Shown here: positions 1 to 8,601 of the stretch, in pieces
Layout: each line of letters starts with the position of its first letter
Numbering within the stretch: the first letter of the stretch is position 1
NCBI RefSeq assembly: GCF_019969845.1
Contig: NZ_JAHXYR010000004.1
Coordinates: forward strand, 496,001 to 560,000
Source of the DNA: Sphingobacterium sp. GVS05A
GTDB taxonomy: Bacteria > Bacteroidota > Bacteroidia > Sphingobacteriales > Sphingobacteriaceae
Reading direction: 5' to 3'
Length of the DNA stretch: 64,000 nt
The notes under the pieces: model-generated
What the model was told of the DNA's origin: nothing
The model's database searches: none
The model's input: the letters and a program-made list of their open reading frames with translations, nothing else
Translations under genes and position numbers: made by a program

Positions 1-981
1 TGGAATTTCCCTTATAATGTTGGGTTTAATGTATTTCTGTATGCACTTGTAGCTGGCAATGCCGTGCTTTATAAGCCATCGGAGTTTGCTACTGGTACAG
101 GTATACAGTTTGAGAAATATCTGTATCAAGCGGGTATTCCCCAGGATGTATTCAAATGTGTTGTCGGAGATGCCGAGATTGGCCAGCAATTATTGGAGCT
201 ACCTCTGGATGGCTATTTTTTTACAGGGTCATATAAGACTGGTCTCCATATTGCGACCACAGTAGCGCATAAATTAGTTCCCGTCCAATTGGAACTAGGA
301 GGGAAGGATCCGCTGTATGTTGCCGATGATATCGTGGATATTAAGAAGGCCGCAATTCTTGCCGCAGAAGGTGCATTTTACAATAATGGACAAAGCTGTT
401 GTGCTGTTGAGCGGATTTATGTCTCGGACAAGATATACGATCAGTTTGTTGAAGCTTTTGTTGAAGAGGTAGCCTCTTATACCATTGGAGATCCGATGAA
501 GCAAGATGTATTTATCGGGCCACTAACCAGAGCCGCTCAGCTGACTGTGCTTGATGCCCAAGTAAAAGATGCGCTTGCAAAGGGAGCAACCTTGCGCTTG
601 GGGGGGCATAAACTGGAAGATACAGGTTATTACTATGCACCTACAGTTTTTGAGTATTGCAATCACGACATGGAATTGATGAAGGAGGAGAGTTTCGGCC
701 CGTTGATCGGCATCCAAAAGGTGGCTTCAGATGATGAGGCGATCCATCTAATGCAAGATACCACGTATGGCCTGACTGCAGCCGTATTTTCAGCTGATCA
801 GGATAGGGCCATGGCAATACTGGAAAAAATGAACACGGGAACAGTGTATTGGAATTGCTGTGATCGGGTAAGTCCCAACGTCCCTTGGTCTGGACGGAAA
901 AACTCAGGGCTGGGATCAACCCTGTCTGCGCAAGGAATCCGCGCTTTTGTTCAGCCCAAAGCATACCATCTGCGACCATAG
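1..981 (+). CDS. Aldehyde dehydrogenase family protein, 5' end outside window
   Basis: This is the C-terminal two thirds of an NAD(P)-dependent aldehyde dehydrogenase, which oxidises an aldehyde to the acid in the cytoplasm. The frame is open from base 1, so the start lies upstream. ELGGKDPLYV carries the conserved general-base Glu and GQSCCAVERIYV carries the catalytic Cys. The usual EESFGPLIGI segment and the closing SGLGSTLSAQGIRAF region follow. The conserved KPSEF motif of the cofactor-binding half sits near the left edge. The substrate cannot be told from sequence. It ends with a normal stop and is followed by a convergent gene. Confidence 0.93.
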   Translation, partial: WNFPYNVGFNVFLYALVAGNAVLYKPSEFATGTGIQFEKYLYQAGIPQDVFKCVVGDAEIGQQLLELPLDGYFFTGSYKTGLHIATTVAHKLVPVQLELGGKDPLYVADDIVDIKKAAILAAEGAFYNNGQSCCAVERIYVSDKIYDQFVEAFVEEVASYTIGDPMKQDVFIGPLTRAAQLTVLDAQVKDALAKGATLRLGGHKLEDTGYYYAPTVFEYCNHDMELMKEESFGPLIGIQKVASDDEAIHLMQDTTYGLTAAVFSADQDRAMAILEKMNTGTVYWNCCDRVSPNVPWSGRKNSGLGSTLSAQGIRAFVQPKAYHLRP

Positions 982-1039
982 ATTTTTTGTCTAAAGATCG
1001 TTTGTAGGGAATTGATTCCCTAATTTCAAGGTTTTAAGC

Positions 1040-1056
1040 CGTTTTTTGAAAAAACG
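1040..1056 (+). terminator. Possible terminator of the aldehyde dehydrogenase gene
   Basis: CG, six T, G, six A, CG forms a nearly perfect palindrome about 60 bases after the stop. It is T-rich but has a weak stem, so the call is tentative. Confidence 0.3.
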
Positions 1057-1071
1057 TCTGTTTATTTCCGT

Positions 1072-1111
1072 AAGGTTTAATATAGTAGTCCATGACATCG
1101 TATTAAACCTT
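1072..1111. repeat. 11-bp inverted repeat between convergent genes
   Basis: AAGGTTTAATA (1072-1082) and TATTAAACCTT (1101-1111) are perfect inverted arms around an 18-base loop. The right arm overlaps the stop codon of the minus-strand metallophosphoesterase. It may act as a shared terminator for the two converging genes. Confidence 0.45.
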
Positions 1112-2366
1112 ACTTTTTAAATGGAATATCGTGATCTCAGGTAATATTCCCACTCGACTGGGGTAATCCAGGTAGCCGAAACCTACATTCACATAAAGTG
1201 ATTGATGTTTTTCCTGATACAGACCGGCCCATTCACGATAGGCATATTTAATTGGGCTCCATTGATAATCTGGATTGCTAAAGCCAAATTGACCACCATG
1301 TGTGTGTCCACTAAAGGTGACATCGATCATCGGATATTTTGGTAATACCTCAGCCCTCCAATGTGACGGGTCATGTGAAAGGAGGAAGTTGATAGGTGAA
1401 GAAGGATCAACCTTGGACATGGCCAGATCGAGATCGCCATAATTGTATGGGTTGTTCGCCCCCCCAGTTCTCTACACCTACAAGCGTGATTTTTTCATTA
1501 TTTACGACAATCTCCTTCGACTCGTTTAACAGGAGCTGCCAGCCAAGTTTGAGATGGATATCTTTTACATTGCTCAGGTTCTGCTGTTTGGTCAACTTAC
1601 GCTCATTGTTGAAATGGAACCTATTAAAATGATAGTCCCCATAGTCGTGATTTCCCAAAATAGAAAATACACCCAAGGGGGCCGTTAGTTTACCAAATAT
1701 GGAGAGGTAGTCATCCATCTCATCGGCAAAGTCATTCACCAGATCTCCTGTGAAGAAAATGATATCTGGCTTTTGTGAAAGCAATAGGCTTATACCCTTT
1801 TTTACGGCATTTAAATTATAAAGACTGCCAGCGTGTATGTCAGAAATCTGAGCGATGATCTTGCCCTCGAAAGACTTTGGAAGATCGGGTAAAATCAAAT
1901 TGACCTGTTTGATTTGGTAATCATAGAGATTGGATATAAAACCACGGGTTAAAGCGACTAAAGGGATACTACTTAACAAAAGACCACTTTTGATGATGAA
2001 ATCAGATCTTCCTATGGTCTTTTTATTTGCATTTGGTATTGTGTTATTGTTTGTTAGTCGTCTGCCAATATTTCTAAAAAATACCGAAAATATATCTACG
2101 CCGATGGAGAAAAGAAGGATTGTCTTTGCAAGTAGCAATGAAATAGGGAAGAACATGAAACAAGCGGCGATAAAATTGTTCCACTCGAAAAATAAATTCA
2201 AGAATATGCAGACATAAGAGAAAATACTCAATAACCACCAGATTACATTTGCGGTTAATGGTTGTGATTTCCATACCGCCAGTCTGCATAACCTTAAATA
2301 TATTAAAATATCAAAAAGAAGAAATATAAAGATGATTTTTAAGAAAGTGTATAGCTGTGGGATCAT
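1103..2366 (-). pseudogene. Membrane-anchored metallophosphoesterase, frameshifted
   Basis: The N-terminal half has about four hydrophobic segments. A calcineurin-like phosphoesterase domain follows, with metal-site motifs QISDIHAG, FTGDLVND and LGNHDYGD in one frame and LLSHDPSHW and SGHTHGGQ in the next. The break lies in a run of seven C at 1459-1465 (seven G on the coding strand). With six G the protein reads on as VENWGANNPYNYGDLDLAM and the whole frame becomes a clean 420 codons. Members of this family hydrolyse phosphoesters at the membrane, some acting on UDP-diacylglucosamine or nucleotides; the substrate here is unknown. The start is set at the ATG before IPQLYTF, after which the first membrane segment begins. 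The gene may be intact in the living cell if the extra G is a sequencing error. Confidence 0.85.
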
Positions 2367-2393
2367 ATAAAAGTTTGTTTGTCTGAACCAAAT

Positions 2394-2419
2394 CTTGCCA
2401 TAGGGCAAGCGTCTTGACT
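2394..2419. promoter_or_regulatory. Palindromic operator-like site A (CTTG-N8-CAAG)
   Basis: CTTGCCATAGGGCAAG, followed by a TTGACT element, lies between the divergent metallophosphoesterase and VOC genes. A closely similar element with the same spacing lies at 3551-3581. The resemblance covers about 30 bases, which suggests a shared regulator binding site. Confidence 0.5.
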
Positions 2420-2461
2420 AAATAATTTATTTATCTTGTATTCTTGTTAAAAATAGTAAAT

Positions 2462-2830
2462 ATGAACACAAAATTTGAAGCTGGGATTAATATCGCCATA
2501 AAAATTCCCAAAAATAAATATGAAAAGACGGTAGCTTTTTACAGGGATATTCTGAAATTGGATGTCGAGGAGAAGCCGATCGATAACCCAACGGTCTCCA
2601 GGACACATGAGGTGAAATTTGGGCACAATATTATTTGGCTGGATTGTGTAGATAATTACACCCATTCCGAAACTTGGTTGCAGCTAACTGTTCCGAATGT
2701 TGCTGAAGCGACCGATTATCTATTGTCAAGTGGGGTGGAAACCTGTGACGAAATTGAGGAACTTCCGGAGAATATGCATTGGATTACCGACCCTGCAGGT
2801 ACCGTGTTCAATTTGCAACAAAAGCGATAA
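2462..2830 (+). CDS. VOC (glyoxalase/bleomycin-resistance-like) family protein
   Basis: This is a small single-domain protein of 122 residues with the vicinal-oxygen-chelate fold pattern: EAGINIAIKIPKNKYEKTV, then AFYRDILKLDV, then a closing MHWITDPAGTVFNLQQ. VOC proteins bind a metal and act as isomerases, dioxygenases or drug-binding proteins, and the substrate is not predictable here. The start is placed at the ATG at 2462 rather than an upstream ATG, because homology-like sequence begins there. It is divergent from the metallophosphoesterase and shares with it the palindromic site A. Confidence 0.8.
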   Translation: MNTKFEAGINIAIKIPKNKYEKTVAFYRDILKLDVEEKPIDNPTVSRTHEVKFGHNIIWLDCVDNYTHSETWLQLTVPNVAEATDYLLSSGVETCDEIEELPENMHWITDPAGTVFNLQQKR

Positions 2831-2864
2831 AATGCTGATTTGAGGCTATGTTGTCAGCATCAGT

Positions 2865-3506
2865 TTATTCTTGGTGTACAGCAATAGCGCTGTTTCCCAG
2901 CAGGTGAAAGTGTGATAATATTACTATAGGTACTATGATTGTTGGAAGCAAGACATAAGGAAACTGTAGCACAGCAATATTAGGTTGATCAAATGCTATT
3001 GACTGTAAAGGCAATGGTGATGATAATATACCAATGACCACAACAGCTAGTAGTGAACAGATACCCAAAATATTCCATGCTTTGAAAAATGCAGATGTTA
3101 GTATTTTTGGATTGAAGCTACTAAAGATTAAAAATAGAACAGCAGTAATTCCGAAAAATAGATCATAGTTCCAACCCAAAAATGTCATTTCTATAGGCAG
3201 CATTTTATGCTTAAAGAGTTGAAAAATAATGAATTCAATAGGGAGTCTGATGATGTGAATACCAAGCAGATAATAAGCGTTCAAGCTTAAATTTTTTGAT
3301 AATCTATAGTAACTTATACTCAGTAAGAGCGCGCTCACCAAGACAAGTACGAAAGTAGGTGGGAAAATCAAAAAAATATTAAGGGATGATACCGCTGAGA
3401 GTGCAAATGCCCATATCGCAATAGGAATCACCACCATTTTATTGGGAGAAGCGAGTCCAAATAAAATGAGGCATGCTAAAGTGGAAACGGAAAAAACAAC
3501 AGGCAT
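2865..3506 (-). CDS. Uncharacterised polytopic membrane protein
   Basis: The protein has 213 residues that are almost entirely hydrophobic, with six or seven predicted membrane helices. Polar breaks occur around YYRLSKNLSLN and IFQLFKHKMLP. I do not recognise the family and see no catalytic motif. A 26-base palindrome (site B) lies about 45 bases upstream of the start and probably marks its promoter or operator. It converges on the VOC gene. Confidence 0.7.
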   Translation of the reverse strand: MPVVFSVSTLACLILFGLASPNKMVVIPIAIWAFALSAVSSLNIFLIFPPTFVLVLVSALLLSISYYRLSKNLSLNAYYLLGIHIIRLPIEFIIFQLFKHKMLPIEMTFLGWNYDLFFGITAVLFLIFSSFNPKILTSAFFKAWNILGICSLLAVVVIGILSSPLPLQSIAFDQPNIAVLQFPYVLLPTIIVPIVILSHFHLLGNSAIAVHQE

Positions 3507-3550
3507 AGAAATGCAGATTTATGATATAAAACTACAAGAAATTCCCTTTG

Positions 3551-3576
3551 AAATACTTGTCCTAGGGCAAGTATTT
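3551..3576. promoter_or_regulatory. Palindromic operator-like site B
   Basis: AAATACTTG and CAAGTATTT are perfect 9-base arms around TCCTAGGG, whose core CCTAGG is itself a palindrome. The spacing between CTTG and CAAG (8 bases) and the adjoining TTGACT match site A. The shape is like operators of HxlR/MarR-type repressors; this is inference. Confidence 0.55.
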
Positions 3577-3637
3577 TGACTCTCAGAAAAATTATCGTAT
3601 AGTTTTGCTAACCTATGCCGTTGGTCGAATCTTAAAT

Positions 3638-4172
3638 TTAATCAGTTGAGCTCAATCTTTTTTCTTTCAGCCATTTTGATAGCTGGTTGGCGACTTCAAT
3701 ATTATTCAGGTCAGAAAAGAGGAAGTGTGTATTTGCATGAATACCTACCTCGGGAAAATGGGCGACAGTGGCGTCACCCCCATGTTTATTGATTGTTGCC
3801 GCCCATATTCTGGCCATTTCTAATCCCGAACGCCAGTGATCCATATTCCAGACTTTGTTGGGCTGTTTGGCAATATTATCTCCGTAGTAAATCACGATAG
3901 GAATTTTGATGAGTTTTTCGAAATCTGCTAATGGAATTTCAACACCTTTGAGCTCACCAAAAAGTCCTGTGGATTGGATGGGTTGTGGCAGTTCGCCTTT
4001 AGGAAACATGAAGCTGCTATATGGTTCAAAGGCGACAACGGCTTTAACTCGGCTGTTTTTAATTGCCGTAGACCATTCCGGGCCGCCCCCCCTGTGAATG
4101 CGTTACCAATATACTAACACGATCGATACAATTAATCCGTTTCTTCCGATTGAATGCTTTTCCTTCAGGATA
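3638..4172 (-). pseudogene. Alpha/beta hydrolase, 5'-truncated and frameshifted
   Basis: The readable part starts with the nucleophile elbow: ILVTHSQGG in one frame, then GGPEWSTAIKNSRVKAVVA in the next. Acid-like YYGDNIAK and a histidine region GIHANTHFLF follow, typical of the C-terminal half of a lipase-like alpha/beta hydrolase. The frames meet at seven C at 4086-4092 (seven G in the coding sense), and six would join them. Upstream of about 4172 the frame hits TAA with no start codon and no recognisable N-terminal half. So this gene looks truncated as well as shifted. Confidence 0.75.
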
Positions 4173-4648
4173 TTACCTAAAGTTTAACGCATTCTTTTCT
4201 TCAGGATCTTATTGAAATTATATCTTTTTCAAAATTGCGAAATATACTAGTATATAAAGCTATATGAATTACTGAAATAAATACCATTATTACTGTTCAT
4301 AGGAAGATAACAAAATGATCAAAGGCAAGTTCCGCAAGCGATAAACCACACAAAAATTGGATACCTTGCTATTTTCTGGATAGGAGATAAGCTATACTAT
4401 TGTTAATAAACCTTTGGGATTGATGGGATATCGGTTATTATTTGTATCTTTAGGAATAAGGTTTGTTATTCATATAACCCCATTCGACAAACCAGACATG
4501 ATAAAAGCTTCTCGTTTTATCTTTAAATTTCTCCAATTATATCATCGTGAAATTTTCTGTTTAGAACCAACCACAATCTAGTTTAATCCCCACAATTCAT
4601 GCACCCATGGTTATGGGACACACCCTCACAATGTAAATATTATAAGTC
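4173..4648. other. Intergenic, no gene recognised
   Basis: AT-rich sequence with stops in all frames. A GGTTTGT / ACAAACC pair (about 4468-4494) could form a hairpin with a 20-base loop. I see nothing else. Confidence 0.5.
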
Positions 4649-4771
4649 ATGAGTAAAGATCAAAAAAAAGAAAAAAGTACGAAGGAGAAAACACAGTCGT
4701 CATATCAAAAAGAAAAAGACTCGATTTCAAAAGATCTAACGGATAATGTCTTTCGTAAAAAAAAGAAATAA
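4649..4771 (+). CDS. Small lysine-rich basic protein, 40 residues
   Basis: A 41-codon frame starts MSKDQKKEKSTKEK and ends LTDNVFRKKKK. It is very rich in Lys, Ser, Asp and Glu, with no Cys, no signal peptide and no membrane segment, so it is probably disordered. It stands alone and is followed within 50 bases by a good terminator, which supports a real transcript. The function is unknown. Similar short KEK-rich proteins occur in Sphingobacteriales, but I cannot name a family. Confidence 0.55.
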   Translation: MSKDQKKEKSTKEKTQSSYQKEKDSISKDLTDNVFRKKKK

Positions 4772-4818
4772 GCAATTGTAGAAGTTAGCTTGATTTAATA
4801 ATGGTAGATTATTAATGT

Positions 4819-4869
4819 GGAGCGAGTATAAAGAGTGGAGTATTAGACCACGCTTTTGCTCGCTCTTTT
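4819..4869 (+). terminator. Rho-independent terminator
   Basis: GAGCGAG (4820-4826) pairs with CTCGCTC (4859-4865), with an inner GTGG/CCAC stem, and is followed by TTTTA. It sits just after the 40-residue gene. Confidence 0.65.
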
Positions 4870-4980
4870 AGTATAAAATTTAAAACACTCTTAGCTGTTA
4901 AAAAAGCCTTCTTTCATAAGATTGAGCTTGTTTTGTTTTCGCTCATTGAAAGTAAATTGACTAGACATGTTGACGAATTG

Positions 4981-6036
4981 CTAAAGTCTATAGGTAAATG
5001 CATTTATATTCATTCCTGCACCTACAGAGGCAAATAAGATGATATCATTTTTATTGAATGAATGTCCTTCAATTTTTCCCTGCCTAATTAAATCATAGAG
5101 TGTTGGAATCGTTGCAACACTGCTGTTCCCAAATTTATGAATGGACATCGGCATGATACCCTCTGGCGGCTGCATATGATATAATCCATAGAATCGCGAA
5201 ATAATAGCCTCATCCATTTTCTCATTGGCCTGATGAATTAATATCTTTTTTATGGCATTAATGTCAAGATTAGCTTTCTCTATACAGGCCTGCATGGCTA
5301 AAGGAACTTTACTCAGAGCGAATTCATATATCTTTCGTCCCTTCATCTTAATATAACGGGTGCCTTTTTCATGTTGACTGTTAAAGGAGCCTCCAAAATA
5401 AAGATAGTCGGCCTCATCAAATGCATAAGTTGCACTTTCAAAAGATAGTAATCCTGCCTCCTCTGTTGTAGCTTCTATGATAACTGCGCCAGCGCCATCA
5501 GCATAGATCATTGAATCACGATCGTATGGATCTACGACACGGGAAAGAGTCTCGGTACCGATAACCATACAACGTTTAGCCATGCCTGATTTGATAAACG
5601 CATTAGCTTGTATCACGCCTTCATTCCAGCCCGGACAACCGAATAAAAGATCATAGGCGATACAGTGTGGATTTCGTATACCTAATTTTTTCTTGACTCG
5701 TGTTGCGAGACTGGGAACAGTATCCGATTGAACTTTTCCATAGGGTACATCGCCATAGTTATGTGCGACAATAATATAATCAAGTGTCTCTTGATCGATG
5801 TCAGCGTTAGCTATTGCCCGCTCTGCGGCAATAGACGCTAGATCAGAAGCCACCTGATCATTATTTGCATAACGACGTTCCTCAATGCCAGTAATATCTT
5901 TAAACTTACCTATAATGGATTCAGGGTATTTGATAGGCTCACCAGCCTCATCCAAAAAAATACGATCTTCAAAATTCGCGTTATTGATTTTATTGTCCGG
6001 AAGATAGCTACCTGACCCAATAATTTTTATATTCAT
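4981..6036 (-). CDS. 3-oxoacyl-ACP synthase III (KAS III/FabH-like)
   Basis: This is a 351-residue condensing enzyme of the FabH family. The triad is visible: Cys134 in LLFGCPGWNEG, His268 in ILIHQANEKMD and Asn304 in KFGNSSVATIP. FabH enzymes start fatty-acid chains from acetyl-CoA and malonyl-ACP, while paralogues act on other acyl groups. The insertion EAGEPIKYPES near residue 30 and the lack of neighbouring fab genes suggest a specialised paralogue. The start at 6036 is preferred over an in-frame ATG 21 bases upstream because GGAGGGA lies 5 bases before it, a rare clear ribosome site here. Confidence 0.9.
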   Translation of the reverse strand: MNIKIIGSGSYLPDNKINNANFEDRIFLDEAGEPIKYPESIIGKFKDITGIEERRYANNDQVASDLASIAAERAIANADIDQETLDYIIVAHNYGDVPYGKVQSDTVPSLATRVKKKLGIRNPHCIAYDLLFGCPGWNEGVIQANAFIKSGMAKRCMVIGTETLSRVVDPYDRDSMIYADGAGAVIIEATTEEAGLLSFESATYAFDEADYLYFGGSFNSQHEKGTRYIKMKGRKIYEFALSKVPLAMQACIEKANLDINAIKKILIHQANEKMDEAIISRFYGLYHMQPPEGIMPMSIHKFGNSSVATIPTLYDLIRQGKIEGHSFNKNDIILFASVGAGMNINAFTYRL

Positions 6037-6151
6037 TAATTTCCCTCCGTTTCTCAATTATTGAGTTGATTTGTGTATTGTTCTTTGTGGAAAGCAGCAA
6101 TTGGTTACGATGCCCAGTGATATATAAATTTCAATATAGACATTTTCTTGA

Positions 6152-6452
6152 TCGAGCCTTCTTTTGCTTAATTTACCAAAATTATTTAAAATATCCCTAT
6201 ACAAGTTAGATAAAAGGGAACTTGCTCATTGTTTTCGGAATATATGCTGGAAATGTATACCAAATTCATAATGAGGGGCCACGCATTTCGAGATCTTTGG
6301 GCCTCAGATAAACATAGTAAGCTGCCTGTCATCGTGATTTCGGGAAGTAGCATCTTACATAAATTTACCCAATCGGGGCGGATATCAATCGTGTTATGGC
6401 AGCTATCGATCTAGATAAAATAGTTTTTATTTTATTTGCAGATTTACATTAG
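6152..6452 (+). pseudogene. Decayed unidentified gene, multiple frameshifts
   Basis: Three protein-like stretches lie end to end in different frames: YKLDKRELAH, then FSEYMLEMYTKFIMRGHAF with LPVIVISGSSILHKFTQSG, then GADINRVMAAIDLDKIVFI ending at TAG 6450-6452. One extra T near 6230 and one extra G at the GGGG near 6375 would join them. No start codon fits. I do not recognise the family. The protein-like character of all three parts suggests a remnant rather than chance, but this is a judgement by eye. Confidence 0.35.
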
Positions 6453-6799
6453 GTGAACTCCTGATTTTTATAGGTACTATCATGTAATTTGACTGAAAAT
6501 GAGTTGTATAAAGAGCGTTGTCTCTGATCAAAAAAATGGGTGATTAAAAAAATAATCAAGTCAAACAATAAGATACGTATTGTCCTAAGAGATACCACGC
6601 GATGGAAAAACTACGTATTCTACCTGCGTACTTTCGGAATAGATTATGTAGCGTGCTTTTGTTTACGTAAAAATATCTTACTGTAAATAAGTTAGGTATA
6701 AAAATTTTTATCTTTTTTTTTGAATACGCAAAAAGGCTACAGTATCCCAGTTTAATATTTGTGACAACGAAAAAGGAAAAACACACAAAAGTATCAAAC
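6453..6799. other. Intergenic, no gene recognised
   Basis: AT-rich spacer before the nucleotidyltransferase pair. No convincing hairpin or reading frame. Confidence 0.5.
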
Positions 6800-7546
6800 A
6801 TGGAAACAAAGATAAAAAATAGGCTAAATGAAATAGCGGAAATAGAGGGCATAAGCATACTGTTTGCCTGTGAATCGGGGAGTCGTGGTTGGGGATTCCC
6901 TTCAACAGATAGTGATTACGATGTTCGGTTTATCTATGCAAGAAAACCTTCAGATTATTCCAGCGTTTTTCCGTTGGAAACAGAATTGCGCTATCCGATA
7001 TCTGGAGAACTGGATATATCCGGTTGGGATCTAATTAAAGTACTGACGTTGTTGTACAAAAGCAATGTTAGCCCATTCGAATGGATACAGTCACCAATTG
7101 TATATCATGAAACTTCCGGATTCAAAAAGGGTTTTCTGCCATTGATCGAAGACTATTTTAGTGCGCGCAGACAAGCGCATCATTATCTGGGAATAGTTCG
7201 CAGTAAGATCGGCGATCTCTGCAATGGGACTATACGACTCAAGACCCTGTTTTATATTTTGAGATCTTTGCTGGCAGCAGAGTGGTGCACCACCCACAGT
7301 GCTTATGCACCAATGGCTTTAGCCGATTTATCTAGATTACTGCCTGAGGGTATACGAACCGAAGTTGCGAAATTAGTACAATTGAAGAGTGAGGTAGACG
7401 AGGGTTTCAACTTTAGCTGTCCCGCAATAATAAAAGATTATCTGGAAGAAAGATTTAATCATTTAGAATATGAGGTGAATGATCTTCCATTGGTTAAGAC
7501 AGATAAGGAGGGTCTTGAAAATTACTTTAAAACTATACTGAAATGA
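6800..7546 (+). CDS. RlaP-type nucleotidyltransferase (first of pair)
   Basis: This is a 248-residue member of the DNA polymerase beta-like nucleotidyltransferase superfamily. The signature is CESGSRGWGFPSTDSDYDVR, with Gly27-Ser28 and metal ligands Asp39 and Asp41. The remainder resembles the RlaP/PF10127 group, which was named for genes beside RNA ligases in bacterial and phage RNA-repair loci. It should transfer a nucleotide to an RNA or protein end, and the target is unknown. The ATG at 6800 is chosen over a GTG 39 bases upstream because the conserved part begins right after it. Its stop overlaps the next start (ATGA), so the two are translationally coupled. Confidence 0.82.
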   Translation: METKIKNRLNEIAEIEGISILFACESGSRGWGFPSTDSDYDVRFIYARKPSDYSSVFPLETELRYPISGELDISGWDLIKVLTLLYKSNVSPFEWIQSPIVYHETSGFKKGFLPLIEDYFSARRQAHHYLGIVRSKIGDLCNGTIRLKTLFYILRSLLAAEWCTTHSAYAPMALADLSRLLPEGIRTEVAKLVQLKSEVDEGFNFSCPAIIKDYLEERFNHLEYEVNDLPLVKTDKEGLENYFKTILK

Positions 7547-8601
7547 CTATAAATGAACTTAGGGATAAAGGACTGATCCTGTTCGAGGCAGTGGTCGGAA
7601 GTCGGGCATATGGACTGACGACCGCTACTTCGGATACAGATATCAAGGGCGTCTTTTATTTACCGCGCGAATATTTTTTTGGAAATAAATATATTGCTCA
7701 AGTTGCCAATTCGAGTAATGATGAGGTTTATTATGAATTGGGGCGTTTTGTGGAACTCCTTTCCAAAAGCAATCCCAATATATTGGAACTTCTGGCTAGT
7801 GCCGATGAATGTCTCTTATACAAAGATCCGATCTTTGAACGGTTTAATATTCAGGAATTTATGACTCGCGAGGCTGTGACTACTTTTGCCCAATACGCAA
7901 TGGCTCAGGTGCATAAGGCGAAAGGATTGAACAAGAAAATTAACAACCCCATGGACAAGGAACGTAAAAGCTTGCTTGATTTCTGTTTTGTAATCGAAGG
8001 GAATGGTAGTCAACAGTTGAAACAATGGCTGGTCAATCGCCAATGGAAACAGGAAAATTGTGGATTGGCAAAGATAGATCATACCAAAGGTATGTATGCA
8101 TTGTTTTATGATTTGACAGGAAAGTTCGGATACAAAGGTATTGTCTCAACCGCAGAAAGCGATGAGGTCTCCTGTAGCTCGATTGCAAAGGAGCAAACGC
8201 CTGGTGCATATCTCTTTGTTAATCATGAAGCCTATTCTTCCTATTGTAAGACTTACAATGAGTACTTTACTTGGGTGGCCAAACGCAATGAGGTTCGTTT
8301 TCAGGGCACAGTGGGCCATGGTCAGGGGTATGATGCCAAAAACATGATGCACACGATCCGCTTGTTGGAACAGGCAAAAGAGATCTTGTTCAATGGTGAA
8401 TTGCATGTACATCGACCAAATAGGGAAGAGCTCCTGCTCATTAAAAGTGGAACATACAGTTATGAGGAACTTTTTCTGCGCTCCCAACAGCTTTTTAAAG
8501 AGATACAGGATCTTTCTTTATCAAGCATGCTTCCAGCGGCACCGGATCAGGCTATGCTGACAAAACTTTTGGTGGAATTACGGGAAGAACTCTATCGCTG
8601 A
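7543..8601 (+). CDS. RlaP-type nucleotidyltransferase (second of pair)
   Basis: A second nucleotidyltransferase of 352 residues. The motif is VVGSRAYGLTTATSDTDIK, with Gly19-Ser20 and Asp31/Asp33 as metal ligands. A long helical C-terminal part contains YDAKNMMHTIRLLEQA, typical of the larger PF10127 proteins. The two genes share little beyond the catalytic signature, so they are old paralogues rather than a recent duplication. No RNA ligase, RtcB or kinase-phosphatase is next to them in this window, so the RNA-repair link rests on family membership only. Confidence 0.83.
   Translation: MTINELRDKGLILFEAVVGSRAYGLTTATSDTDIKGVFYLPREYFFGNKYIAQVANSSNDEVYYELGRFVELLSKSNPNILELLASADECLLYKDPIFERFNIQEFMTREAVTTFAQYAMAQVHKAKGLNKKINNPMDKERKSLLDFCFVIEGNGSQQLKQWLVNRQWKQENCGLAKIDHTKGMYALFYDLTGKFGYKGIVSTAESDEVSCSSIAKEQTPGAYLFVNHEAYSSYCKTYNEYFTWVAKRNEVRFQGTVGHGQGYDAKNMMHTIRLLEQAKEILFNGELHVHRPNREELLLIKSGTYSYEELFLRSQQLFKEIQDLSLSSMLPAAPDQAMLTKLLVELREELYR

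Noticed and set aside
6800..8601. Toxin-antitoxin (MNT/HEPN) pair
   Set aside because: Both proteins are large nucleotidyltransferases, and neither has a HEPN-like RxxxxH partner sequence.
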